A DNA stretch of 64,000 bases from Actinopolymorpha alba DSM 45243 (GTDB lineage Bacteria; Actinomycetota; Actinomycetes; Propionibacteriales; Actinopolymorphaceae). Location of the stretch: positions 113 to 64,112 of the forward strand of contig NZ_KB892720.1 in assembly GCF_000373925.1 (NCBI RefSeq), given 5' to 3'. The notes under the pieces were generated by a model. That model did no database searches. It was not told where the DNA came from and saw only the letters and a list, made by a program, of their open reading frames with translations. A program made the position numbers and the translations under genes. This document shows, piece by piece, positions 36,703 through 46,125 of this stretch; the first letter of the stretch is position 1; each line of letters begins with the position of its first letter.

Positions 36703-37092
36703 CTAGCGGGTGGAGACGGCCTTCAGGGACAGGAAATCTGCGACCTTCGCCAGCGAGAGCACCTGGCGTACGAACACCGCCGGCATCCCGGCGCGCGTTT
36801 CGTCATGGAAGACCCGCGGCTGCGACAGGGTGTATCGCCGGCCCCGGCTGAGCAGCTCGCAGCCACCCGCGGCTTCGACGTTCATCACCCAGTCGGCCTC
36901 CGGACCATAGGTGAGGGCGATGACGAACCCATCCTGCTGGCGAAAGACGTTCACGGGCGTGCGGAAAGTGCGGCCAGACCGCCGCCCCTGGTGAATGACC
37001 AAGCCGAATCCTGGCAGCCATGGCGCGACGAACCTGACGATCCGGTTGATCCCAACCCGGTTGGCCCGGGCAACGGCTCTGGGCAGCGGCAT
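36703..37092 (-). CDS. Nitroreductase-family deazaflavin (F420)-dependent oxidoreductase
   Basis: 129 residues of the Ddn-like split-barrel family. The signature GRRSGRTFRTPVNVF is followed by DGFVIALTYGPEADWVMNV and AGGCELLSRGRRY, which form the F420-binding and substrate strands. It should use reduced F420 to reduce quinones or nitro-compounds. The ATG at 37092 follows TGAGGAG. It is divergent from a TetR gene, and a 24-bp direct repeat in the spacer overlaps both transcription starts, so TetR control is likely. Confidence 0.87.
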   Translation of the reverse strand: MPLPRAVARANRVGINRIVRFVAPWLPGFGLVIHQGRRSGRTFRTPVNVFRQQDGFVIALTYGPEADWVMNVEAAGGCELLSRGRRYTLSQPRVFHDETRAGMPAVFVRQVLSLAKVADFLSLKAVSTR

Positions 37093-37100
37093 CGCGACAA

Positions 37101-37172
37101 CTCCTCAGGTGTGGAATTTGTCGTACGCCGGTCAGCCTAGCACCGCAACTCATCACCTGTAGAATTTTTCGT
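37101..37172. promoter_or_regulatory. Two 24-bp direct repeats, putative TetR sites
   Basis: 37101-37124 and 37149-37172 agree at 19 of 24 bases, with a common core GAATTT and TCGT at the end. The second copy includes TAGAAT at 37160-37165, a likely -10 only nine bases from the TetR start, so its mRNA is probably leaderless. The first overlaps the 5' leader of the reductase. Occupancy of both would silence both genes. Confidence 0.55.
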
Positions 37173-37174
37173 CG

Positions 37175-37756
37175 ATGACACGAGGACGCAGGCCCGGCCA
37201 GAGCGGCACCCGCGAGGAACTCCTACGGGTGGCACGACGCCAGTTCGCCGAGAAGGGGTTCGACCAGACCTCGCTGCGGGCGATCGCCCGCGACGCCGGT
37301 GTGGATGCCGCGCTCGTCACCCACTTCTTCGGGTCCAAGGAGGGCCTCTTCCGCGCCACGATCGAGTGGCCGGTCGACCCTGACGACCTGGCCCGCCGGA
37401 TCATCGGCTCCGGCCCGCGCGGCATGAGCCGACGCCTGACGCGGGCCTTCCTCGAACTCTGGGAGGACCCGCCCACCCGCACGCCCCTGCTCGCGGTGAT
37501 CCGCCGGGCTGCCACCCAGGAGGAGTCCGCGCGACTGGTGCGGGAGTTCCTGCACGAGCGGGTCTATCGTCAACTCGCTGTTGCGCTCGGTGGTGGCGAG
37601 GATGCCGCACTCCGCATCGACTTCGCGATGTCGCAGCTGATCGGGCTCGCGGTCCTTCGGCATGTGCTCCGGATCGAGCCGATCGCCTCCCTGCCGCTCG
37701 ACGAGGTGGTGGAGCAACTCACCCCGGTCGTGACCCGCCACCTTCGAGCCCGGTAA
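37175..37756 (+). CDS. TetR-family regulator divergent from the F420-type reductase
   Basis: 193 residues. The HTH is TREELLRVARRQFAEKGFDQTSLRAIARDAGVDAALVTHFF, written here as one run of the usual TetR signature at residues 12-52, followed by a helical ligand domain (SKEGLFRATIEWPVDPDDLARRI). It resembles the subgroup with the TetR_C_17-like C-terminus, though that is uncertain. The ATG at 37175 has no ribosome site but sits nine bases after a TAGAAT -10 element, so a leaderless transcript is likely. It most probably regulates the adjacent reductase. Confidence 0.9.
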   Translation: MTRGRRPGQSGTREELLRVARRQFAEKGFDQTSLRAIARDAGVDAALVTHFFGSKEGLFRATIEWPVDPDDLARRIIGSGPRGMSRRLTRAFLELWEDPPTRTPLLAVIRRAATQEESARLVREFLHERVYRQLAVALGGGEDAALRIDFAMSQLIGLAVLRHVLRIEPIASLPLDEVVEQLTPVVTRHLRAR

Positions 37757-37859
37757 CCAGTCGCGAATCTGAGGCCGGCTGGATCTCAGCCTTCTCATAT
37801 GTGACAAACCTCAGGTGACGCACAGCCGGGTCTCAAGTCCACCGGCCAGAGTCGGGGAC

Positions 37860-38948
37860 ATGAACGAAGCCATGACCCCGCACAGCACTCCGGCTCCACC
37901 TGCGACGCCGTACGCGTCAACGTCGGCCACGCCAGCGACGGCTCAGCCGAACCTCCCCATCCCTCCCGCCCGGGAGATCCCGCCTCAGGCCTCGGCCGCG
38001 GCTGCGGCCCCAACCCCGACCGCGCCACCACCACCGCCGGCTGCGCCGCCCGTGCCCCCGCCCGCGGCCGCGCCCCCTGGGCCCGGTGACCATCGGTGGA
38101 ACCGTGGCCGCAGGACCGGTGCGCTGGTGGCGGCCTTCGCCGCGGTCGCGATCGGCGCCGGGGCGCTGGGTGGCGTGGCCGGTGGCCTGGTGATGTCGGA
38201 TCGCACCGTGGTCGCCGACACAGGTCTGGCCACGTCGACCCAGTCCGTCGCAAATACGACGACCAGCGCCTCCACCGTCGCCCAGATCGCGAAGAGTGTG
38301 TCGCCAAGCGTCGTCGAGATCAACGTGTCTACGTACGCCGGCCGCGCCACGGGTTCGGGCGTCGTCCTCTCCGCCGGCGGTCGGATTCTCACCAACAACC
38401 ACGTCATCTCCGCAGCGGCCAACGGTGGCACGATCACGGTGACGTTCAACGACGGCAGCAAGGCCAGGGCCTCGATCGTCGGCACCGACCCCAGCAGCGA
38501 CCTCGCCGTCATCCAGGCCGAGGGAGTGAGCGGACTGACCGCCGCGAAACTCGGCGACTCCTCCAAGGTCCAGGTCGGCGACCAGGTGGTCGCGATCGGT
38601 TCTCCAGAAGGACTCCAGGGAACGGTCACCTCGGGCATCGTCAGTGCACTCAACCGCGAGGTCACCGTCGGCTCCAGCGACCCGACGCCGAACGGACCGT
38701 TCAGCCGCACCAGCTCCGCCGACCAGAGCGTCACATACCATGCGATCCAGACCGATGCGTCACTCAATCCGGGGAATTCCGGTGGGCCATTGATCAATGC
38801 CGCCGGTGAGGTGATCGGAATCAACTCAGCGATCTATTCACCGGCATCGAGCAGCAGCGAAAGCGGAAGCGTCGGACTTGGATTCGCCATCCCGATCAAT
38901 CAGGCCAAGACCATCATTGACCGGATCGAAGCGGGTGGGACCAGCTGA
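37860..38948 (+). CDS. Membrane-anchored trypsin-like (HtrA-type) serine protease lacking PDZ
   Basis: 362 residues from the ATG at 37860 (an upstream ATG at 37815 is possible). A Pro/Ala-rich cytosolic tail (about 10-77) leads to one membrane helix (86-111), then a chymotrypsin-fold domain with His181 in NNHVI, Asp214 in SSDLAVI and Ser307 in GNSGGP. HtrA/DegP-like proteins normally continue into a PDZ domain; this one stops at residue 362 right after the protease domain, with no PDZ downstream in any frame before the terminator. It faces the outside and should degrade or cut envelope proteins. Confidence 0.9.
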   Translation: MNEAMTPHSTPAPPATPYASTSATPATAQPNLPIPPAREIPPQASAAAAAPTPTAPPPPPAAPPVPPPAAAPPGPGDHRWNRGRRTGALVAAFAAVAIGAGALGGVAGGLVMSDRTVVADTGLATSTQSVANTTTSASTVAQIAKSVSPSVVEINVSTYAGRATGSGVVLSAGGRILTNNHVISAAANGGTITVTFNDGSKARASIVGTDPSSDLAVIQAEGVSGLTAAKLGDSSKVQVGDQVVAIGSPEGLQGTVTSGIVSALNREVTVGSSDPTPNGPFSRTSSADQSVTYHAIQTDASLNPGNSGGPLINAAGEVIGINSAIYSPASSSSESGSVGLGFAIPINQAKTIIDRIEAGGTS

Positions 38949-38990
38949 ACTACCTGGAACGAAAGCCTTGGAACGAAGGCTGGAACCACC

Positions 38991-39056
38991 GCGGGCGCCC
39001 GTGGGGTTTCCGATCCACCCCGCACCGGGGCAATGCGGAAACCCCCTCGTGCCCGC
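38991..39056 (+). terminator. Hairpin after the HtrA-type gene
   Basis: GGGGTTTCCG (39003-39012) pairs with CGGAAACCCC (39036-39045), flanked by GCGGGC (38991-38996) with GCCCGC (39051-39056). A smaller hairpin, AGCCTT-GGAACG-AAGGCT, lies at 38964-38981. No T-run is evident. Confidence 0.55.
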
Positions 39057-39125
39057 GTAGCATGGTCTGATCACGAGCCAGCGGCGTTTCACGCCGAAGC
39101 ATTTCGTAGTTCGCCGTGGAGTGCC

Positions 39126-40598
39126 ATGGCCACTGACCCTTGGGGCTTCCTCCACCACCAACGCGTGGATTTCCATACCCGCCCGATCGCGGAACGCCTG
39201 CGGGACTGGCGGTTCGTGCTCGAGCCACCCGCACCCGAGGTGGTCCGATCTCAGGCGGAGCGCTGCATGGACTGCGGGGTGGCGTTCTGCCACGCCGGCT
39301 GTCCACTCGGCAACCTCATCCCCGAGTGGAACGACCGGATCGCCCGCGACGACTGGCGGTCCGCCATCGAGTCACTGCACGCGACCAACAACTTTCCGGA
39401 ATTCACCGGCTGGCTGTGCCCGGCGCCCTGCGAGCCGGCCTGCGTCCTCGCGATCAACAGCGAACCCGTCACCATCAAGCAGATCGAACTGTCGATCATC
39501 GAACGCGCCTGGACCGAGGGATGGGTCTCGCCCCGGCCGGCGCCCACCCACACCGGCAAGCGGGTCGGGATCGTCGGCTCCGGCCCGGCCGGTCTCGCCG
39601 CCGCCCAGCAGCTCGCTCGGGCCGGACACGACGTCACCGTCTTCGAACGCGACGACCGGATCGGCGGTCTACTGCGGTACGGCATTCCTGATTTCAAGCT
39701 GGAGAAATGGGTCGTCGACCGGCGGCTCGCCCAGCTGGCGACAGAAGGGGTGCGGTACGAAACCGGTGTGAACGCCGGGTTCGACCTGACCGGCGACGAC
39801 CTTCGACGGTCCTTCGATGCCGTCATCCTGGCCACCGGCGCCCACCTGCCACGCGAGGTCGGGCTGCCCGGGCGGCATCTGGCCGGCATACACCAGGCGA
39901 TGTCGTACCTTCCGATGGCCAACCACGTCCAGGCGGGCGATCTCGACCTCCCGGCGATCACGGCGGCGGGCAGGCATGTGGTGATCATCGGCGGCGGTGA
40001 CACGGCGGCCGACTGCCTGGGTACGGCGAACCGGCAAGGCGCTCTTGACGTCCACCAGCTCGACCACAACCCGCGCTTCCCTCAGCAGCGGAACGAGACT
40101 GTGAACCCCTGGCCGCAGGTGCCGCGGGTTCACAAGTCCTCGCCCGCGCACGAGGAGGGCGTGGTCGAGGGTTGGTCCCGGGAGGCGGTGGAGTTCCTCG
40201 GCGACGAACGCGGACGGGTCCAGGCGATCCGGCTCGTCACGGTCGAACGCCGCCAGCGGGCCGACGGCCGGCGCGCGTTCGTCCCGGTGTCCGGCAGCGA
40301 GGAGGAGATTCCCGCTGAGCTGGTCCTCCTCGCGGCCGGCTTCACCGGCACTGACGTACTCACCCTCCTCGACCAGCTACGGGTGGCGGTCGATCCTGAC
40401 CTGGGCACGATCGCGCTCGGCGCGAACTGGGAGACCTCCACGCCCGGTGTCTTCGCCTGCGGCGACGCCCAGCGCGGAGCGAGCCTGATCGTGTGGGCGA
40501 TCGCGGACGGCCGGGCCTGCGCCGCCGCCGTCGACGGCTACCTCACGGGCCACTCCCACCTGCCCGCCCCGGTCACGCCGTTCAGCCGTCCGATGTAG
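39126..40598 (+). CDS. gltD: NADPH-dependent glutamate synthase small subunit (GltD-like)
   Basis: 490 residues from the ATG at 39126. The N-terminal iron-sulfur cysteines are in RCMDCGVAFCHAGCP and CPAPCEPAC. The FAD site follows (VGIVGSGPAGLAAAQQLA), then the NADPH site (VVIIGGGDTAADC), and a C-terminal FACGDAQRGASLIVWAI. GltD passes electrons from NADPH to GltB, making glutamate from glutamine and 2-oxoglutarate. No gltB is adjacent, which is unusual; gltD normally follows it. It may pair with a distant GltB or another acceptor. It is convergent with the peptidase gene. Confidence 0.9.
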   Translation: MATDPWGFLHHQRVDFHTRPIAERLRDWRFVLEPPAPEVVRSQAERCMDCGVAFCHAGCPLGNLIPEWNDRIARDDWRSAIESLHATNNFPEFTGWLCPAPCEPACVLAINSEPVTIKQIELSIIERAWTEGWVSPRPAPTHTGKRVGIVGSGPAGLAAAQQLARAGHDVTVFERDDRIGGLLRYGIPDFKLEKWVVDRRLAQLATEGVRYETGVNAGFDLTGDDLRRSFDAVILATGAHLPREVGLPGRHLAGIHQAMSYLPMANHVQAGDLDLPAITAAGRHVVIIGGGDTAADCLGTANRQGALDVHQLDHNPRFPQQRNETVNPWPQVPRVHKSSPAHEEGVVEGWSREAVEFLGDERGRVQAIRLVTVERRQRADGRRAFVPVSGSEEEIPAELVLLAAGFTGTDVLTLLDQLRVAVDPDLGTIALGANWETSTPGVFACGDAQRGASLIVWAIADGRACAAAVDGYLTGHSHLPAPVTPFSRPM

Positions 40599-40616
40599 GG
40601 GCCACGCGCTCCGCCC

Positions 40617-42731
40617 CTACCCGCGCGGTCCCTTGCCCGTCAGGCGTTCCCACAGGAACTCGTACACCAGCGCCTGCATGAACGCGCGCTGCTCGTTGTC
40701 AGCGGCCGCGCCGTGCCCGCCCTCGATGTTCTCGTAGTAGGACACGTCGAGCCCCAGCTCCCGCGTCCGCGCCACCATCTTGCGCGCGTGGCCCGGATGC
40801 ACCCGGTCGTCCCGGGTGGAGGTGACGAAGAGCACCGGTGGGTACGTCTGGTCGGCGCGGACGTTGTGGTACGGCGAGAACCCGCGGAGGAACGCCCAGT
40901 CGGCCTCGTCATCCGGATCGCCGTACTCCGCCATCCAGGACGCACCCGCGAGCAGTTGGTGGTAGCGCCTCATGTCCAGCAGCGGAACCTGGCTCACGAC
41001 AGCGCCGAAGAGCTGCGGGTAACGGGTCAGCATGACGCCCGTCAGCAACCCGCCGTTGCTGCCGCCCTGGACGCCGAGGCGGGACGCGGTGGTGATGCCA
41101 CGCTGGACAAGGTCACGCGCCACCGCGGCGAAGTCTTCGTACGCACGAAGTCGGTTCTCGCGCAACGCCGAACGATGCCAGTCGGGGCCGTACTCCCCGC
41201 CGCCGCGGATGTTGGCCACGACATAGGTGCCGCCGCGCGACAGCCACCCGCGTCCAAGCGCACCGCTGTAACCAGGGGTGAGCGAGATCTCGAATCCGCC
41301 GTAGCCGGTGAGCAGTGTCGGGCCGGGCAGCTCGCCGCCCGCATCGCCCTCCTCGGCCGGCTGACCGCTGGGTTTCACCAGGAAATAAGGGATCTGGGTG
41401 CCGTCGTCGGAGGTCGCGAAGAGCTGCTGGACCGACATCCCTTCCGCGTCGAAGAAAGCCGGCGCCTGCTTGAGGATCTCGACCTCTCCGCCGAGGTGGC
41501 CGTACCGCAGCGTGGCCGGCTCGGTGTAGCCACTGGAGTTGAGGAAGTACTCGTCACTCTCGTCAGGATCGGTGTCGACGATCGCGGCGTCACCGAACTC
41601 GGGAACACCTGGCAGGGGTGCGCGTTGCCAGGCCTCGCCGTTCGCGGCCGGGGTCAACACCTCCAGGCGGCTCTTGACGTGGGACAGCGAGTTCAGGATC
41701 AGGTGGTGACGTGTCCAGGCCCAGCCGCTCAGCGACGTGTGGCGTTCCGGCTCGAACACCACTGTCAACTCCCGCTTGCCAGCGAGGTAGGCGTCGAAGT
41801 TCGCGACGAGCAGGGCCCCGGCGGGATAGGTGGTCTCGCCGAGGGTCCATGGCGTGCGAGGGCGGATCAGCAGCCACTCGCGATGGATGTCGACGTCAGC
41901 GTCGTTTGGTACGTCGATCCGGACGAGATCGTCACCGTTCCGGACATACTTCTCTGTCGAATAGAAGTCGATCGCCCGGAACACGTAATCGCGTTCGTAG
42001 CCTTCGGTGGGATCGTGACCAGCCGAGACCGACACGTCATCGGGCTTGCCCTCAAAGACCGTGACGGCCTCCGACAAAGGAGCGCCGCGCCGCCATTCCT
42101 TCATGATCCGGGGATAACCCGAGGAGGTCAGAGAGCCGGGGCCGAAGTCGGTGCCGACGTAGATCCGGTCGATGTCGATCCAGCCGACCCGGCTCTTGGC
42201 CTCCGGTAGCGAGAAGCCATCGTCGACGAAGGCGCGGGTCTCGAGGTCGAACTCCCGGACCACCGTCGCGTCAGCCCCGCCCCGGGACAGCTGCACCAGC
42301 GCGCGGCCGAAGCCGGGGCGGAGTACGGCCGCGCCCTGCCACACCCAGTTCTCACCATCACGCTCGGCAAGCGCGTCGACGTCGATCAGGACCTGCCAGT
42401 CGGGGGTGGGCGTGCGATAGGAGTCGGGCGTCGTACGTCGCCAGAGGCCGCGCGGGTTGTCCGCATCCTGCCAGAAGTTGTAGAGGTACTCCCCGCGACG
42501 GCGCACATACGGGATGCGGTCGTCAGAGTCGAGAACCTGCCGGACCAGGGTACGGATCTCCTCGAACCGCTCGCTGCCGGTCAGCGTCGGGAGAGTCTCC
42601 TCGTTGCGCTCCCGCACCCACGCGAGTGCGGCCTCGCCCGTCACCTCCTCCAGCCAGAGATACGGGTCGTCCTCGGATATGCCCGCCGCGACCTCGCTGT
42701 GTTGATTGATTCGCTCGCTCCGCTCGCTCAT
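40617..42731 (-). CDS. Prolyl oligopeptidase family (S9A) serine peptidase
   Basis: 704 residues from the ATG at 42731; longer open frames reach into the upstream repeat. The first 12 residues (MSERSERINQHS) are encoded by an 80-bp tandem repeat, after which the normal N-terminus begins (SEDDPYLWLEEVTGEAALAWV). A beta-propeller spans roughly 80-410 and the alpha/beta-hydrolase domain follows: Ser in GGSNGGLLTG, Asp in TRDDRVHPGH, His in EGGHGAA. It should cut peptides after proline. It lacks a signal peptide, so it is cytosolic. It is convergent with gltD. Confidence 0.92.
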   Translation of the reverse strand: MSERSERINQHSEVAAGISEDDPYLWLEEVTGEAALAWVRERNEETLPTLTGSERFEEIRTLVRQVLDSDDRIPYVRRRGEYLYNFWQDADNPRGLWRRTTPDSYRTPTPDWQVLIDVDALAERDGENWVWQGAAVLRPGFGRALVQLSRGGADATVVREFDLETRAFVDDGFSLPEAKSRVGWIDIDRIYVGTDFGPGSLTSSGYPRIMKEWRRGAPLSEAVTVFEGKPDDVSVSAGHDPTEGYERDYVFRAIDFYSTEKYVRNGDDLVRIDVPNDADVDIHREWLLIRPRTPWTLGETTYPAGALLVANFDAYLAGKRELTVVFEPERHTSLSGWAWTRHHLILNSLSHVKSRLEVLTPAANGEAWQRAPLPGVPEFGDAAIVDTDPDESDEYFLNSSGYTEPATLRYGHLGGEVEILKQAPAFFDAEGMSVQQLFATSDDGTQIPYFLVKPSGQPAEEGDAGGELPGPTLLTGYGGFEISLTPGYSGALGRGWLSRGGTYVVANIRGGGEYGPDWHRSALRENRLRAYEDFAAVARDLVQRGITTASRLGVQGGSNGGLLTGVMLTRYPQLFGAVVSQVPLLDMRRYHQLLAGASWMAEYGDPDDEADWAFLRGFSPYHNVRADQTYPPVLFVTSTRDDRVHPGHARKMVARTRELGLDVSYYENIEGGHGAAADNEQRAFMQALVYEFLWERLTGKGPRG

Positions 42732-42892
42732 GCACGTCCTCGCTCCGCTGCGGGCGCGCATGAGGCACCCAAGCCGCTGTGTTGATTGATTCGCTCGCTC
42801 CGCTCGCTCATGCACGTCCTCGCTCCGCTGCGGGCGCGCATGAGGCACCCAAGCCGCTGTGTTGATTGATTCGCTCGCTGCGCTCGCTCATG
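42695..42892. repeat. 80-bp tandem repeat, about 2.5 copies
   Basis: A unit of 80 bp starts at about 42695 and 42775, and a partial third copy starts at 42855. Two copies are near-identical; the third diverges after about 38 bp, with one change (CTGCGC for CTCCGC). On the minus strand each copy contains an ATG followed by codons for SERSERINQHS, and GCGGAGCGAGGACG precedes the ATG at ribosome-site distance. The first copy provides the start of the S9A peptidase. Confidence 0.85.
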
Positions 42893-43384
42893 TCCGCCAT
42901 TGTGGCGCAACGGTGCAAGTACCTCGGCAGACCCAAGCCGCGGCATCTTGGAGGGAGCCGGAGCCGACTTGGCGGAGGTATCTCGGCTTCTATGCCGAAA
43001 CTCCTCCGCCAACTCCCCGCGACCTCGCGGGCAATCTCGCATAGTGGACGCACCTCGAACCCGACCAAGGACCATGAAGGATTTTGGTCATATAACGACG
43101 AAAACCCTTCACGATCATGGCCCGCCGCTCCGACCAAGTTGAAGGGGGCGGGAGCAGACTCGGTAGAGGTGTCGCGGCTTCTTTGCCGACCCAGCTGCGC
43201 CAGACCGGGGCGTGCGGGGGTGGCGTCCCACATTGGGTGCACATTGTCGGGTGCAAGGCACGGCATATCCCGACCAGGCAAGGCAAATTGAGCGTGCTTC
43301 GTGAAGAAATACCGCGTGAGGTCCCGCGCGTCTCAAATGGCGTACACCCAGGATGTTCGGATGCCGAGAAACCATGCGCCAACC

Positions 43385-43439
43385 CCGAGTTGTCTGAGGT
43401 TTCTCGGTCTCTTAGCCGAGAAACCTCTGACAAACTCGG
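43385..43439. terminator. Long hairpin sharing a core with 21081-21134
   Basis: Left arm 43385-43407, 8-nt loop TCTCTTAG, right arm 43416-43439 with one bulged base. The inner arm AGGTTTCTCGG and the TTGTC outside it are the same as in the hairpin after the clpP pair, and the loop length is equal. This is a repeated hairpin type. Confidence 0.65.
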
Positions 43440-43498
43440 CAGGCCCAGACGCCATGTCTCGTATCGTGGGCGAACCTGAAGTCGACGGCGCGAACCTC

Positions 43499-43539
43499 GA
43501 GTAGATGCCCAGTTTCCGAGCGAAAGTGGGCATCTACTC
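43499..43539 (-). terminator. Hairpin terminator of the VOC gene
   Basis: GAGTAGATGCCCA at 43499-43511 pairs with TGGGCATCTACTC at 43527-43539; TTTC/GAAA extends the stem inwards. It lies 36 bp after the VOC stop, the expected place for a rho-independent stop on the minus strand. Confidence 0.65.
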
Positions 43540-43574
43540 AAGGTTTCGGTGAGCTTGGCTCAGCCGATGCAACC

Positions 43575-44339
43575 TCAGCCTTCCTTCAGGGGGCCGATGA
43601 GCGAGAAGGGCGCACCGAAGGGGTCGAGCACATGGGAGATACGGCCATACGGCGTGTCCCGGGGTTCGTGCTCCACCCGGCCGAGGAGTTCGGTGACCTT
43701 GCGGGCCGCCTCGTCGGTTTCAGTGACCCGGAAGTACGCCATCCACTGCGGCGGAAGGTCCTGCGTCTGCCAACGACCACAGACCTGCTCGTCGCCGGCC
43801 TTCCATACGGAGTAGTCGAAGTCGCCGCCACCAACCTGCCGCTGCTCCTGGTACCCGAACACCGCCTCATAGAAGGCGTCCGCCGTAGCACCATCGGGAG
43901 TGATCAGCTCGTTCCAGGCCGCGGCACCGGGCTCGGCCCACCGGCCAGCACCCACGTGGGCGCCCGGCTGCCACATTCCGAATCCCGCACCGGTGGGGTC
44001 AGCCGCGATCGCCATCCGACCGGCCTCCATTACGTCCATCGGCCCCATCATCACCTTGCCGCCGTGGTGCGTCACAGCATGAACGACAGCATCGAGATCA
44101 TGCGTGGACAGGTATGTCATCCATAGCGGCGGCACCGTCTCACCGCCCGGCTGCGGAGGCATCAATCCCGCGACAGGTACGCTGTTCAGCAGGCACATCG
44201 TGTAATGCCCCGCTTCTGATCCTTGATCAGCGAATTCCCACCCGAAAAGGCCGCCGTAGAAACGTTGCGCTGCCTCGAGTTCGGGCACTGTCGCGTCCAC
44301 CCAGCAGGGCGCGCCGTCCGGATATTCGGTTCGTTCCAC
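43575..44339 (-). CDS. Two-domain VOC (glyoxalase-fold) protein
   Basis: 254 residues from the GTG at 44339, supported by AAGGGGGAAC upstream; the ATG at 44372 lacks one. Two VOC domains are visible: the first opens GAPCWVDATVPELEAAQRFYGGLFGWEF, broken here only by family variation, and the second opens AAWNELITPDGATADAFYEAVFGY. Each ends with the usual ADPTGAGFGMWQP or LDPFGAPFSLI motif. Such tandem proteins bind or modify hydrophobic small molecules; no metal triad is obvious. It follows a cupin gene on the same strand at 51 bp. Confidence 0.85.
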   Translation of the reverse strand: MERTEYPDGAPCWVDATVPELEAAQRFYGGLFGWEFADQGSEAGHYTMCLLNSVPVAGLMPPQPGGETVPPLWMTYLSTHDLDAVVHAVTHHGGKVMMGPMDVMEAGRMAIAADPTGAGFGMWQPGAHVGAGRWAEPGAAAWNELITPDGATADAFYEAVFGYQEQRQVGGGDFDYSVWKAGDEQVCGRWQTQDLPPQWMAYFRVTETDEAARKVTELLGRVEHEPRDTPYGRISHVLDPFGAPFSLIGPLKEG

Positions 44340-44390
44340 AGTTGTTCCCCCTTGCGATCCGGCCCCTTTCACGGATCACGCGCCCAAGAA

Positions 44391-44753
44391 TCAGGCTGGT
44401 TTGGCGAAATCCTCGACGGAGCCGAAATCCAGGAACACGCACGGCTCGTCGCCCAGCACCATCGCGTCATGGCCAGGCTCGACCGCCACGACATCCCCTG
44501 GCGCGATCGTCTGCTCGGATCCGTCGTCCATGATGAACTGCAGGCGCCCCGAAAGGCAGTAGCCCAGGTGAGACGTCTGGCAGGATTCGGTGCGGGCGAT
44601 TGGCTTGACGTTGATCGACCAGCGCCAGCCTGGTTCGAACTCGGTGCGGCTCACTACCCTTCCGCCGACGGTGACTACCTCAGCGCGTCCTTTACCCTCG
44701 AACGGCCGGGTTTCGTCTGGTTTGTCGAACCTCTTTACCTCAGTGCCAGCCAT
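44391..44753 (-). CDS. Single-domain cupin protein
   Basis: 120 residues from the ATG at 44753, preceded by GAGGAGGACACG. The cupin core reads WSINVKPIARTESCQTSHLGYCLSG in the first motif and PGDVVAVEPGHDAMVLGDEP in the second. The His/Glu metal set is partly replaced, so metal binding is uncertain. Small cupins of this kind often bind or modify small molecules. It lies between asd and the VOC gene, all transcribed on the minus strand. Confidence 0.82.
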   Translation of the reverse strand: MAGTEVKRFDKPDETRPFEGKGRAEVVTVGGRVVSRTEFEPGWRWSINVKPIARTESCQTSHLGYCLSGRLQFIMDDGSEQTIAPGDVVAVEPGHDAMVLGDEPCVFLDFGSVEDFAKPA

Positions 44754-44850
44754 CGTGTCCTCCTCTCGTGTGTCCACACCTCCATTGCACCTCGCGCACG
44801 GGATCCGCGCGGGTGCCAGACACAATTCGGCGGGACGAGAGACCGGTTTT

Positions 44851-46116
<1,266 letters not shown>

Positions 46117-46125
46117 ACCCCCTCG

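Larger units (their letters stand above)
42893..43574. other. Non-coding stretch with several hairpins
   Basis: No gene is supported in these 680 bp. Hairpins lie at 42969-43012 (19-bp arms, about four mismatches), 43075-43111 (15-bp arms, two mismatches, 7-nt loop), 43385-43439 (23-bp arms, one mismatch and a bulge, 8-nt loop) and 43499-43539 (18-bp arms, one mismatch). A degenerate relative of the first is at 43157-43205. The last is the likely terminator of the VOC gene. Confidence 0.7.

Noticed and set aside
40713-42209. Long plus-strand frame opposite the S9A peptidase
   Set aside because: It mirrors the peptidase reading frame; the minus strand carries the catalytic motifs.
42695-42892. 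CRISPR array
   Set aside because: The copies are contiguous 80-bp units without spacers, and no cas gene is near.
43157-43205. Fifth hairpin of the 43-kb region
   Set aside because: Only a CGGC/GCCG core pairs; the arms have decayed, so it is noted as a possible relic and not listed as a hairpin.
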